Assembly (NCBI GenBank): GCA_017428155.1
Contig: JAFRRJ010000040.1
Span: forward strand, 1-64,000
Direction of reading: 5' to 3'
DNA from: Clostridiales bacterium
GTDB lineage: Bacteria; Bacillota; Clostridia; Saccharofermentanales; Saccharofermentanaceae
Length of the DNA stretch: 64,000 bases
Shown here: positions 50,256 through 58,972 of the stretch, piece after piece
Layout: the number at the start of each line of letters is the position of its first letter
Position numbering within the stretch: position 1 is the first letter of the stretch
Translations under genes and position numbers: made by a program
The notes under the pieces: generated by a model
The model's database searches: none
What the model was told of the DNA's origin: nothing
Seen by the model: only the letters and a program-made list of their open reading frames with translations

Positions 50256-51605
50256 TCAGGATTGCTCCTGATTTCCCTTGTTCTTGCCAAGGAGTGTTAC
50301 GATCTCGTGGATCTTGAATACCTTCTGGCCGTCAACGTAGAATCTGTAGAGCTCGCCGTCCTTGTCGTAAATCTCGAAGTGCTTGCCGTATGATGCGACC
50401 AGGCCCCTCATCGTGTCGATCTCGAAAACCTTCCTCTCAAAAGGCGCGCTCGAATCAAGCGTTCTGTCCTTGTACTTTCTTAAAGGCTTGCCCTTCTTGT
50501 AAGGAATTCCTTCCTCGGCAGGACAGTCTGTACCGAAATAAGTGATCTCCTTATCGGTGATAGTGACCCTGCCCTTACCTGTTTTCGCGAACGTGAAACG
50601 GTCAAAGACCTTGAACAGATCCGCATTCATCTCCATCTTGAAGCCGCCTGCGTCAAGCTGCTCCTTGATGAGGCCCTTCTCCCATTCAGTCCATTTGTGC
50701 AGGTCATCGAAAACAACACACTGGGGATCGGCCTTCTCGATGAGACCTGTCGGCAGATATCTTGCGGCATTTCCGCAGTTGGAACACTGGATCATGTCGT
50801 GCTTGCCGGAATTCATGTACTGCATCGTGTACTCGGAACCGCACTTGGGGCACGCATAAGCGATGTTCTGAAGACCTGCGGCGAGCTTCTTGCTCTTGTA
50901 GGTCCTGGGGTTCTCGCGGATCCAGTCGTTCTCGTTATAATCAACGGCATCAAGGATCTTCTGCTGGAGCTCTTCTATCGTGGATTCCTTAACTTCGTCA
51001 GAATAGATCTTCCTAACGAACTCAGCGCTGATCCTGCCCCTTCTCATACCGGACTTGGACCATCTCGGCCATGCCATGTATGCACCGTGGATGTGCGCGA
51101 TATATACGGATGCTCCCGCTTTCTTTGCAAGTCTTGCGACACCGTCGTCAAATGTGATCGACTTGCCGTCGACGTGTCTTGTAGCTTCAGGATATACGAT
51201 GATGACACCGTTGCGCTTCATGACGCGCATCATGGCCTTGACTGCAGCGGTATCGACCACGAACTGCTTCTTGGGGATCGCTCCGCCAAGCTTGAACCAG
51301 TGACCCCAGCCCTTTGCCCTGAAAACAAACTCGCCTGTTACGAAGTTTGCAGGTCTTGCCTTGGTAAGGCGGTTGGTGACCATAGGGTCAAGATATGACT
51401 CGTGATTAGATATAACGATGATAGGTCCCTCGTGCTTGACGAACTCCATATCAGGCTTGACCTTGATATGGGTAAGCGCACAAACGATGGGCACAATGAT
51501 ATGAGAACCGACAAATCCGAACCAGAACTTGCTCGGTTCACAGCCTATATCATAGTCGCGCGGTGCCTTGGATCTGGAAGCCGCGTTGCTCACTTTCTCC
51601 TGCAT
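50256..51605 (-). CDS. PlsC-type acyltransferase with C-terminal zinc-ribbon extension
   Basis: 449 residues. The first ~220 are a glycerolphosphate acyltransferase domain: NHESYLD (His68, Asp73 of the HX4D motif) and YPEATRHVDG (the FPEGTRS-type motif). It probably makes phosphatidic acid from lysophosphatidic acid at the membrane surface. The C-terminal half is unusual for PlsC: a four-Cys ribbon (CPKCGSEYTM, CSNCGNAARY) followed by ~150 residues of mixed alpha/beta. PlsC proteins are usually 200-260 residues, so the extension is about 190 residues beyond the norm. Its job is unknown. The terminator at 50166-50204 follows. Confidence 0.9.
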   Translation of the reverse strand: MQEKVSNAASRSKAPRDYDIGCEPSKFWFGFVGSHIIVPIVCALTHIKVKPDMEFVKHEGPIIVISNHESYLDPMVTNRLTKARPANFVTGEFVFRAKGWGHWFKLGGAIPKKQFVVDTAAVKAMMRVMKRNGVIIVYPEATRHVDGKSITFDDGVARLAKKAGASVYIAHIHGAYMAWPRWSKSGMRRGRISAEFVRKIYSDEVKESTIEELQQKILDAVDYNENDWIRENPRTYKSKKLAAGLQNIAYACPKCGSEYTMQYMNSGKHDMIQCSNCGNAARYLPTGLIEKADPQCVVFDDLHKWTEWEKGLIKEQLDAGGFKMEMNADLFKVFDRFTFAKTGKGRVTITDKEITYFGTDCPAEEGIPYKKGKPLRKYKDRTLDSSAPFERKVFEIDTMRGLVASYGKHFEIYDKDGELYRFYVDGQKVFKIHEIVTLLGKNKGNQEQS

Positions 51606-51725
51606 TTCACTACTCCGTTATATCTCTATTGAAAAATGATAGCGTGAGTATTATACAACATTGTCAAGACCCTTGCAGGTTAGTTTCTCAGATTTATACT
51701 TTGTTAACGCTCTTTAAGGCTGAAT

Positions 51726-52400
51726 CTATGATTCTATAATCCTTCCATCGGCAATCTTTACTATTCTGGACGCACCTTCAGCCATTTCCTTATCGTGGGT
51801 TACCATTACTATGGTTTTGCCGTTTTGGTTAAGTCTCTGAAACAGTTCAATAATCTGCTTCTTGGTCTGAATGTCGAGCTGACCCGTTGGCTCATCCGCC
51901 AGAAGGATTGGATTATCATTTACTATTGCTCTTGCTATCGCAACTCTTTGCTTTTGACCGCCGCTAAGCTTGATAACAGGCCTTCGGCTCAATTCCGAAA
52001 TTCCGGTGAATTCAAGAGCTGTCTCTATCTTTTTCCTCATGTCTTTCCGGTTGCTCGAAAAATAGAACGGTACAACAAGATTATCGTATACAGTACGGCC
52101 GGGAATCAGGCCGAAATCCTGCAATACGATACTTACTTTGCTGTTGCGCATTCCGGCGAGTTCCTTCTCGCTCATCAAGGAAGTCGACTCGCCATTAATT
52201 CTTACAGTTCCATCAGTAGGCTTATCAAGGCAACCGATAAGATGCAAAAGTGTTGATTTGCCGGAGCCTGAAACACCGCAAACACTAAGGAACTCCCCTT
52301 CTTTAACTGTCAGATTCACTTTGTTAAGCGCGGTTATTTCCGGAGTATCCTTTGTATGGTAAACCTTGGTAACTTCTTCAAGTTCTATTATCCCGTTCAT
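51726..52400 (-). CDS. ABC transporter ATP-binding protein (MacB/LolD type)
   Basis: 224 residues with Walker A GVSGSGKST, signature LSGGQKQRVAIARA, Walker B ILLADEPTGQLD and the H-loop VTHD. The length and the LolD/MacB-like sequence match ATPases that work with FtsX-type permeases to export peptides, lipids or antimicrobials, or to confer immunity to them. Its ATG overlaps the permease stop as ATGA. It is last in a four-gene overlapping operon that begins with a secreted 45-residue peptide. Confidence 0.93.
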   Translation of the reverse strand: MNGIIELEEVTKVYHTKDTPEITALNKVNLTVKEGEFLSVCGVSGSGKSTLLHLIGCLDKPTDGTVRINGESTSLMSEKELAGMRNSKVSIVLQDFGLIPGRTVYDNLVVPFYFSSNRKDMRKKIETALEFTGISELSRRPVIKLSGGQKQRVAIARAIVNDNPILLADEPTGQLDIQTKKQIIELFQRLNQNGKTIVMVTHDKEMAEGASRIVKIADGRIIES

Positions 52401-52888
52401 TTATCTTCCTTTCTGTGAATAAAGTGATGAACCGTAAGTTCCGCAACCGTGATGCAAATGAAAATTATATACACCGGGATTAAGCCCTTAACTTCGTATT
52501 GCTGTTTTAAAACCTTTAATAACACACGGAATATCAATGTTCCGCCTAAAAGTGACAGTAATATCAGCACCAGAAGATGAAGCATTTTGCATATAAGAAT
52601 ATATGCAGGTGTTGCACCGCAAAGCCTCAACGCTTTGAATTCACCCTGTCTTTTATTCATTATGTAATTTATCAGAGTGATGATGCTTGTCACTGATATC
52701 AATATCAGCAATGCGAATATCAGTTTTGATGAATTGATCTGATCCAGTGTTTTCCTGCTGTTATCAAGATAACTATCCACCCATCCACAGAGCAAAAGCT
52801 GCACTGAAAAAACCAGTGACAGCAGACATACGGCTGAGAGATTAATTCCTTTTTGTTCCCAAATAGATTTAAGCGTGAGCTTTACCAT
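52397..52888 (-). CDS. Short FtsX-like permease subunit
   Basis: The start at 52888 (MVKLTLKSIW) has AAGGAG eight bases upstream; a GTG nine bases earlier sits almost on that site. 163 residues, about four TM helices, with the FtsX-family cytosolic turn NKRQGEFKALRLCGATPAYI. It lacks the big outer domain seen in the partner permease, so the two probably form an unequal pair. The stop overlaps the ATPase start. Confidence 0.85.
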   Translation of the reverse strand: MVKLTLKSIWEQKGINLSAVCLLSLVFSVQLLLCGWVDSYLDNSRKTLDQINSSKLIFALLILISVTSIITLINYIMNKRQGEFKALRLCGATPAYILICKMLHLLVLILLSLLGGTLIFRVLLKVLKQQYEVKGLIPVYIIFICITVAELTVHHFIHRKEDK

Positions 52889-52889
52889 T

Positions 52890-54104
52890 TCATTCACTCC
52901 TTATTATCTCAATGGGAGACTGCCTTAAGACATGCAGATAAAACAACCCGCAAAGAAGGAAATATAAAGCAATAACGGATGAGCAGAATATAATGATTGC
53001 TTTGGCAGTAAAAATGTAAGATCCGTTGCCGACACTCAAAAAAATTGGATAATACCTGTACATAAGGATTCCGGCGATCATTCCAAGGATCATAACAGGC
53101 AATGTAGCAAAACACGACATCCCTATCACGCTTTTCCAAGTGCTGCCTTCAAGATAGTAGACTACCATCTCCTTTTTAAGAACCGACAACTGGATTATCG
53201 TATAAGACACCAATACAGAGAGTGTCAACACGGCCATTGCAACGAAGAGGACGTTAATCATGTCATTCATATCTTTGTTATCGTTATAACAAAGCTCTAC
53301 ATAGTGACTGAAATCATACGCTTCTCCCCTGCCGATAATTTCAGGAATCGTATTTTTCAGTTTTGCTATATCGAAATAGTTTCTCGGAGTAACTTTTATG
53401 TGGTCATACGACGGCCGGAAAGAAATCTGCGTTCCGTCATAAGCATCAATCCGTTTTGCAAACGCATATGCCGTAACGCCGCCAAAATCCGCAAGTTCAC
53501 TTCTGAAAGAAGACTCATTAGTTGGTGGCATGTAAGAATCTTCGTCAAAAAAACCGGTAATCTTAAATACCCCTTCCAATCTGTTTAATTCACCTTTTGA
53601 GTTCACTGCGTTTATTCGCAATGTTATCTCATCACCAACATCATAGAGACCCATAAAGTTCGAAGTAATCAACAATTCATTGGATTCATCTGGAACTTCT
53701 CCCTTGATAATTTTCCAGGGAAACTCCTTCTCACTTTCACATAACGGTATTACATACATGCCGGGCCGCTTATATCGTTCATAGTCGGAAGACATATCGT
53801 CAAGGAAAACTGAAGTAGACCGGTACAAATATTCCGCCCGCTCTACCTCGTCAAGCAGATTTATCTGTTCCAGTATTTCTCCGGCTTTTTCGTCGGTTAC
53901 ATCTAAACTATGAATTCCATAACCAGGCGTATATAAGATTTCCTTATCAAGCCCATAATACCTGTACACATTAAGTCTCTGATTAAACCCTATATAGTGA
54001 TTTATGCAATAGAGTCCCAGTGAACACAAAATGCTCGAAAGAAAAAAGAGGAAAACCGTCTTGAGCCAATTATCCCTGATGTATCTGAAATAAAGCAAAA
54101 TCAC
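52890..54104 (-). CDS. FtsX/MacB-like permease with large outer domain
   Basis: 404 residues starting at GTG, which overlaps the stop of the small secreted-peptide gene as GTGA. One N-terminal TM, a ~220-residue outer domain of MacB type (ITSNFMGLYDVGDEITLRI), then three TM helices with the turn VSYTIIQLSVLKKEMVVYYLEGSTWKSVI. It should export or clear a peptide or lipid at the membrane together with the small permease and the ATPase. Translation coupling to the peptide gene suggests that peptide is its cargo. Confidence 0.88.
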   Translation of the reverse strand: MILLYFRYIRDNWLKTVFLFFLSSILCSLGLYCINHYIGFNQRLNVYRYYGLDKEILYTPGYGIHSLDVTDEKAGEILEQINLLDEVERAEYLYRSTSVFLDDMSSDYERYKRPGMYVIPLCESEKEFPWKIIKGEVPDESNELLITSNFMGLYDVGDEITLRINAVNSKGELNRLEGVFKITGFFDEDSYMPPTNESSFRSELADFGGVTAYAFAKRIDAYDGTQISFRPSYDHIKVTPRNYFDIAKLKNTIPEIIGRGEAYDFSHYVELCYNDNKDMNDMINVLFVAMAVLTLSVLVSYTIIQLSVLKKEMVVYYLEGSTWKSVIGMSCFATLPVMILGMIAGILMYRYYPIFLSVGNGSYIFTAKAIIIFCSSVIALYFLLCGLFYLHVLRQSPIEIIRSE

Positions 54105-54238
54105 AGTTTAATACATGAATAACGGGCATGTGTTGTATGAGACTCAAACCACCCTTCACGATAATAAGATGCAAAACATGGTGCAGCTAATGAAAGCAGC
54201 AAAATAACGGAAATAACCGCAGAAACAAATTTTTTCAT
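54101..54238 (-). CDS. 45-residue secreted peptide coupled to an ABC exporter
   Basis: A short gene of 45 codons. The peptide opens MKKFVSAVISVILLLSLAAP, a clear signal sequence ending CFA at residue 23, so cleavage would leave a 22-residue mature part starting SYYREGW and ending RYSCIKL with one Cys. A GGGGTTT site lies a few bases before the ATG. The TGA stop overlaps the GTG start of the permease in GTGA, and the whole operon is built with such overlaps, so the peptide is genuinely part of it. The nearest known arrangements are small bacteriocin or signal-peptide operons of Gram-positives with FtsX-type exporter or immunity transporters (for example the lactococcin 972 type), but I see no sequence match to a known peptide. 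Confidence 0.72.
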   Translation of the reverse strand: MKKFVSAVISVILLLSLAAPCFASYYREGWFESHTTHARYSCIKL

Positions 54239-54537
54239 ATTAAACCCCATATAATTAAATCCCGGTTCGCAAACAAACATCTAAAGATAATGAACCGATT
54301 AGAGTAACTATATTCCAAGTATTTCTACTAGTACATCTTTAACTTATTCTCAATCTTCACAGATTTCCTTAATTTTTCTTGTTTTGTTTGCAGTGTCAAA
54401 TACCATATGATAAAAACTCGGACATCGTGAAGATTTCATCAAATGGGATAACGGCTGTTTTGCATGCTGAGCAACAAATAAGGCGATGCCTTTAGACATC
54501 GCCTTACACACTGAAACTCATGCTTTTACTTCAAAAC
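54239..54537. other. Noncoding stretch between clpC and the peptide operon
   Basis: 299 bases. The clpC end carries the terminator at 54479-54506. The rest is AT-rich and should hold the promoter of the peptide-ABC operon; a TTGACA near 54390 on the minus strand is the best -35, but its -10 partner is poor. No further gene is visible. Confidence 0.5.
54479..54506 (-). terminator. Terminator of the ctsR-mcsA-mcsB-clpC operon
   Basis: TAAGGCGATG (54479-54488) pairs perfectly with CATCGCCTTA (54497-54506); on the minus strand TTATTTGTTG follows. It lies about 30 bases after the clpC stop. Confidence 0.78.
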
Positions 54538-57210
54538 TTACGCTTTCACTTCAGAGTCTTTATTCTCGATACTGACCGACAGCTCCCCGCCGTCCTTAAT
54601 GACGATCACCTTGCCGTCCTCGGCAGCCGCTCCCTGTGCAAGAAGAGCATCAGGATCAGTGGTCTCAACTGCGTCTATTATTGCGAGGTGGCCGGGCTTG
54701 ACAATGCCGTCAAGCATAGCCTCCGAGAAACGGTCCTCGACCATGGCGGTAATGACTCTTCTCAAAGGTCTTGCGCCGTACTGCGGATCGTAGCCCTTCT
54801 TTGCAAGGAGCTCCTTCGCGCTCTCGGTAAGCTCGATATCCATGCCGAGATCTTTGATCCTTCTTCCTACCTGCTTCATCAGGATATCGACGATCTTGAT
54901 GAGTGAATCCTTGCCGAGCATACGGAAGAAGATGATCTCGTCGACACGGTTAACGAATTCAGGAGTGAACGTCTTCTTGAGCTCGTCGATGACGACCTTC
55001 TTTGCTTCGTCATAAGACTTGCCGCCGTAGAGACCTTCTCTGGAGAGCTCATCCTTGTCGCTCTCGTCAGCTATAGCAAAGCCGATCTTGCGGCCTTCGG
55101 CACCCGTGAGCATTCTCGCACCGATGTTGGATGTCATGATGATTATCGTGTTCCTGAAGTCGACCGTTCTGCCGTGACCGTCAGTCAGACGTCCGTCATC
55201 TAATACCTGAAGCATCGTGTTGAAGATCTCAGGATGTGCCTTCTCGATCTCATCGAAAAGAACTACAGAATAGGGATGTCTCCTTACAGACTCGGTAAGC
55301 TGGCCGCCCTCGTCATATCCGACATATCCCGGAGGCGCACCGATGAGTCTTGAGACGTCGTGCTTTTCCATATATTCGGACATATCGATCCTTACAAGAG
55401 CACTCTCGTTGCCGAACATTACCTCTGCAAGTGCCTTTGCAAGCTCAGTCTTACCTACACCTGTCGTACCTAAGAAGATGAAGGTTCCTGAAGGTCTCTT
55501 CTCATCCTTAAGTCCTAATCTTCCGCGGCGGATCGCCTTGGCGATCGCATGAACGGCCTCGTCCTGGCCTACGACTCTTTTCGCGAGCTCGGACTCAAGA
55601 TTCTTAAGCTTATCTGCATCAGATTCGGTGATCTTGGTTACGGGGATTCCGGTCCACTTCGCAAGGACGACTGCAACATCGTCAACCGTAAGGGTACCGG
55701 TGTATCCGTCTGCGTCAGGCTTTACCTTATCCTGGAGAAGGGACAGCCTCTCGTTAAGCTTCTCCTCCTCTTCCTTAAGAGTCTGGGCAGCTTCGAAATC
55801 CTGTGTGTCGACTGCCGCCTTCTTCTTCTCGATTACCTCGCTGATCTTCTTCTCAAGTTCGTTCTTTGCCTTGGAATCAGCGTAATTAATGCGCTTTGCG
55901 GCAGCTGCTTCATCGACGAGGTCTATAGACTTGTCAGGCAGGAACCTGTCAGATACATATCTTGCCGACAGCCTTACGGACTGCTCGAGAACATCGTCAG
56001 GAATATAGATCTTGTGGTGCTCTTCGTACTTGCTCCTCAAGCCCTTCATGATGGCGATCGCGTCCTCGATAGAAGGCTCTTCGATTAGAACCTTCTGGAA
56101 ACGTCTCTCAAGCGCGTGATCCTTCTCAATGAACTTGGAATATTCATCAAGTGTAGTAGCACCGATTACCTGAAGCTCATTCTTTGTAAGAAGCGGCTTC
56201 ATGATGTTTGCCGCATCCATGGATCCGCCTGTGGATTCACCCGCACCTACAAGTGTGTGAATCTCATCAATAAAGAGGATAACATTGGGGTCTGCAACCG
56301 CCTCATCGAGCATGCTCTTGATACGCTCTTCGAACTCGCCCCTGTACTTGGAGCCTGCGACCATCGAGCCCATCTCCATGCTGTATACGACCTTGCCCTT
56401 TATGACATCAGGAACATTATTCTCTGCAATCTTGAGCGCAAGACCTTCAGCGATAGCTGTCTTGCCGACACCCGGGTCACCTACAAGGCACGGATTGTTC
56501 TTCGTGCGGCGGATAAGGATCTGCATTACACGGGAGATCTCCTCCTCACGTCCGATTACAGGATCGATCTTGCCCTGCTTTGCAAGCTCAGTGAGGTTCT
56601 TGCCGTACTTGTCGAGTGTCTTATGGCCGGACTTGCCGCCCTTCTTCGCAGATGTTTTTGCTCTTTCAGAAGAAGCGTCGCCCATAGGCATCTCGGGATC
56701 TTCGCTTCCGCCTTCCATGAAGGAATTGGCTTCCTGTCTTGCAGCTTCCACCTGATCGTTAAACACGTTGATAATAGTGCTCCTGATACCCTCAAGATCA
56801 CATCCTGCCGCCTCAAGAGCATTAAATATCTCAGGGTGATTGGAGATCTTTCTCGAGATGATCACAAACAGGAGGTGCTCAGGATTTACGGCACCCTTAA
56901 ATCCGGTCCTTCTCGAAAGGTCGGATGCGTTCGCAAATATCCTTCTGACATCGATCCTGAGGTTCGAGAATGCCCTGTCCGCAAGCATCTTTACTGCCGC
57001 ATCGTCAAGCTCATAGTCACTGTCGACACCGAGACGCTCGAGCACAAGTGACAAGTCGGGAACATTCTCTCCCAGGATGTCTCTTGCGGGCGTGTCAGTT
57101 ACGCACAATGCCGCGAAAAGGATCGTGTCTCTTATAAGTGATGTATGTTTTTCTTCCGCAATAAGGCTCGATACGGCGAGCACTTTTGCAGTATCTTCAG
57201 TTATTCTCAT
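54538..57210 (-). CDS. clpC: ClpC: AAA+ unfoldase of the ClpCP protease
   Basis: 890 residues: an N-domain (1-150), first AAA+ ring (Walker A GDPGVGKT near 245, Walker B ILFIDEIHTLVGAG), a coiled-coil middle/UVR-like stretch (EKKISEVIEKKKAAV) and a second AAA+ ring (GTTGVGKT near 578, VVLFDEIEKAHPE). It unfolds damaged or marked proteins and feeds them to ClpP. The N-domain is divergent: the first of the two sites that read GTEH in Bacillus ClpC and bind phosphoarginine has RDT here (Asp28), while the second keeps PEH. The ATG follows the mcsB stop by one base (TGAtATG). Operon control is by CtsR. Confidence 0.95.
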   Translation of the reverse strand: MRITEDTAKVLAVSSLIAEEKHTSLIRDTILFAALCVTDTPARDILGENVPDLSLVLERLGVDSDYELDDAAVKMLADRAFSNLRIDVRRIFANASDLSRRTGFKGAVNPEHLLFVIISRKISNHPEIFNALEAAGCDLEGIRSTIINVFNDQVEAARQEANSFMEGGSEDPEMPMGDASSERAKTSAKKGGKSGHKTLDKYGKNLTELAKQGKIDPVIGREEEISRVMQILIRRTKNNPCLVGDPGVGKTAIAEGLALKIAENNVPDVIKGKVVYSMEMGSMVAGSKYRGEFEERIKSMLDEAVADPNVILFIDEIHTLVGAGESTGGSMDAANIMKPLLTKNELQVIGATTLDEYSKFIEKDHALERRFQKVLIEEPSIEDAIAIMKGLRSKYEEHHKIYIPDDVLEQSVRLSARYVSDRFLPDKSIDLVDEAAAAKRINYADSKAKNELEKKISEVIEKKKAAVDTQDFEAAQTLKEEEEKLNERLSLLQDKVKPDADGYTGTLTVDDVAVVLAKWTGIPVTKITESDADKLKNLESELAKRVVGQDEAVHAIAKAIRRGRLGLKDEKRPSGTFIFLGTTGVGKTELAKALAEVMFGNESALVRIDMSEYMEKHDVSRLIGAPPGYVGYDEGGQLTESVRRHPYSVVLFDEIEKAHPEIFNTMLQVLDDGRLTDGHGRTVDFRNTIIIMTSNIGARMLTGAEGRKIGFAIADESDKDELSREGLYGGKSYDEAKKVVIDELKKTFTPEFVNRVDEIIFFRMLGKDSLIKIVDILMKQVGRRIKDLGMDIELTESAKELLAKKGYDPQYGARPLRRVITAMVEDRFSEAMLDGIVKPGHLAIIDAVETTDPDALLAQGAAAEDGKVIVIKDGGELSVSIENKDSEVKA

Positions 57211-57211
57211 A

Positions 57212-58243
57212 TCATTCTTCCCCCTTCAAAATCTTTCTTATTCCATCTGATCTCATTCTCTGCGATGCGGCAAGGGTATTCGTACCGCTCTTTCTCGGCG
57301 GTGTACCGGGTTCCCAGAGCACATCCATCGTGATCTTATTTAATGTATTCCATGAGAGCTTTATCTCACCTGCATCATCGTAATCGTGATAAAGTCTCAG
57401 CCATCCCAGAGCGCCTATTGCCTCTGCTCTTGAGATAAGCGCGCAGTATCTGAGAGTGCCGTAGGATCTTCCGTAGATGTCTTCGGACTGATCCTTCTTG
57501 CTTGTAGCTATCTCTTCCCTGCATGCCCTTTCTGCCTTGATTACATCCGCGATAAGCATCTCGCCGCGCTTCAGGACATCGTCTTCAGTGACACCCAGTG
57601 TATTTACGCACGCGATGATGTATACGTTGGAGTCAGAGAGTTCTCCCCGCTCGGCAAACGGATATATGCTCCATTCATACTGGCCTACACGCTGTGTCAG
57701 CGCGGCAATTCCGCCTTCTGTTTTCGAGATCGCGGGAAGCGCAACAGTGTATAAGATCTTAAGTCCGGTGCCTGCGAGCCTTACATTCGAAGTAAGGAAT
57801 CCGTAGCTGTCCGAATAAGCTATATCAAGCTTGCTCTCAAGATCTACAGCGAGCTTTTCAGCTTTCTTATATACGCTGATATCGTGACCTGCGGCACTTG
57901 CTCTTACTGTGATATGCTCACCGCTTCCGACACAGACCGCAAGACTTGCATCTTCATTGTAGTAGAAGGCCTTGCGCTCGGGACCGGCCATCTGGTTGCC
58001 TTCCCTTCCGAGGACCTGAAGCCTTATAAGCCTCATAACTGTATCCTTGTCCATCTTCGATGCCTGGCCGCCCTCGAAAACATTCTTGTCAACCGCTCCG
58101 TCAATAGTCTCCAGAAGGCTCTGGCAGTCAGCATCATCAAGCCTTGGCATGAAGTTATATCCTTTGACATTACGTACTATGCAGGCTTTTGTGGAAAGAA
58201 CAACGTCGCTGTCCTTACCTTCCTTAACATACCAATCAGCCAT
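57212..58243 (-). CDS. mcsB: McsB homologue lacking the arginine-kinase active site
   Basis: 343 residues, clearly colinear with McsB from its operon place and from stretches such as ESKLDIAYSDSYGFLTS and EDIYGRSYGTLRYCAL. McsB is normally a protein arginine kinase that marks CtsR and other proteins for ClpCP. Here the ATP and catalytic residues are gone: SRIRLARN is TKACIVRN (17-25), NEEDH is GSGEH (106-110), SCPTN is SNVRL (152-156) and the RGIYGEG loop is SIYPFAERG. The C-terminal RDxxRA phosphoarginine motif is also altered. The frame is intact and the gene is translationally linked to mcsA (8-base overlap) and clpC. It is probably an adaptor without kinase activity. Confidence 0.9.
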   Translation of the reverse strand: MADWYVKEGKDSDVVLSTKACIVRNVKGYNFMPRLDDADCQSLLETIDGAVDKNVFEGGQASKMDKDTVMRLIRLQVLGREGNQMAGPERKAFYYNEDASLAVCVGSGEHITVRASAAGHDISVYKKAEKLAVDLESKLDIAYSDSYGFLTSNVRLAGTGLKILYTVALPAISKTEGGIAALTQRVGQYEWSIYPFAERGELSDSNVYIIACVNTLGVTEDDVLKRGEMLIADVIKAERACREEIATSKKDQSEDIYGRSYGTLRYCALISRAEAIGALGWLRLYHDYDDAGEIKLSWNTLNKITMDVLWEPGTPPRKSGTNTLAASQRMRSDGIRKILKGEE

Positions 58244-58931
58244 TTAAGCCACCTTCCTTTCTGCCCTTGAGTTCGTCTCTGAGCTTCGAGGCAAGTATGT
58301 ATTCCTCAGCTTCTGCAGCTGTCTTGATGCCCTTCTCAAGATCCTCATCCGAAAGCATTCCGAGATCCGCCTTCTTGAGCTTATCTATCGTAAGGCCGCC
58401 TGATGCGTGATTTGCGGCAGCTCCGGTCTCAGCCTTCTTCTGCTGTTCGGGCTTTGCCGGCTCAGCCTTATCATCTGTGTCGGACTCAGTCTTCTCGATG
58501 ACGGGCTTGGGAGATAAAGGCTTCTGAATCCTCTCGACATCGGAATTCTTTGCTTCGGTATCAGCTGAGCTGACAGGAAGGCGTCCCAGATATTCGCTGT
58601 TGCCCTGCTGCTTGAACATCTCTCTTACGATGTTGTTATTGAATGTGTTATAGCATTCGATACAGCCAACTCTTCCCTCATTCTCGAATTCTCTTAATGT
58701 CATTCCGCACTTGGGGCAGGTAAGTGTGCTGTTGCCGAAATCAAGCTCGCTCATCTGCATAAGCGAGGAAGCTATCTGATCCAGCGGCGCAAAGGGATTG
58801 CCCAGCATATCGGCAGGGTCTCTTAAGAACCTGTCATAGCCCATGAGCCTTGCGCAGTTGTCACAGTACGTGACCCCGTTTATCTTTATGATCCTGTTGG
58901 TAAGTTCCTTACCACATCTTTCACATCTCAT
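58236..58931 (-). CDS. mcsA: McsA: zinc-finger adaptor of McsB
   Basis: 231 residues: zinc ribbons CERCGKEL..CDNCARLM and CPKCGMTL..CIECYNTF in the first ~110 residues, a Pro/Glu/Lys-rich linker (about 125-180) and a C-terminal UVR-type helix pair (EDLEKGIKTAAEAEEYILASKLRDEL). McsA binds and activates McsB and helps release CtsR. It starts 41 bases after ctsR and overlaps mcsB by eight bases. Confidence 0.92.
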   Translation of the reverse strand: MRCERCGKELTNRIIKINGVTYCDNCARLMGYDRFLRDPADMLGNPFAPLDQIASSLMQMSELDFGNSTLTCPKCGMTLREFENEGRVGCIECYNTFNNNIVREMFKQQGNSEYLGRLPVSSADTEAKNSDVERIQKPLSPKPVIEKTESDTDDKAEPAKPEQQKKAETGAAANHASGGLTIDKLKKADLGMLSDEDLEKGIKTAAEAEEYILASKLRDELKGRKEGGLNG

Positions 58932-58972
58932 AATGTTCTTTCTCCTTTAATTCTTTCTATTCCTTATTCTCA

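Noticed and set aside
50697-51398. 233-codon + strand frame opposite the plsC gene
   Set aside because: No ribosome binding site and no family features; the minus strand carries clear acyltransferase motifs.
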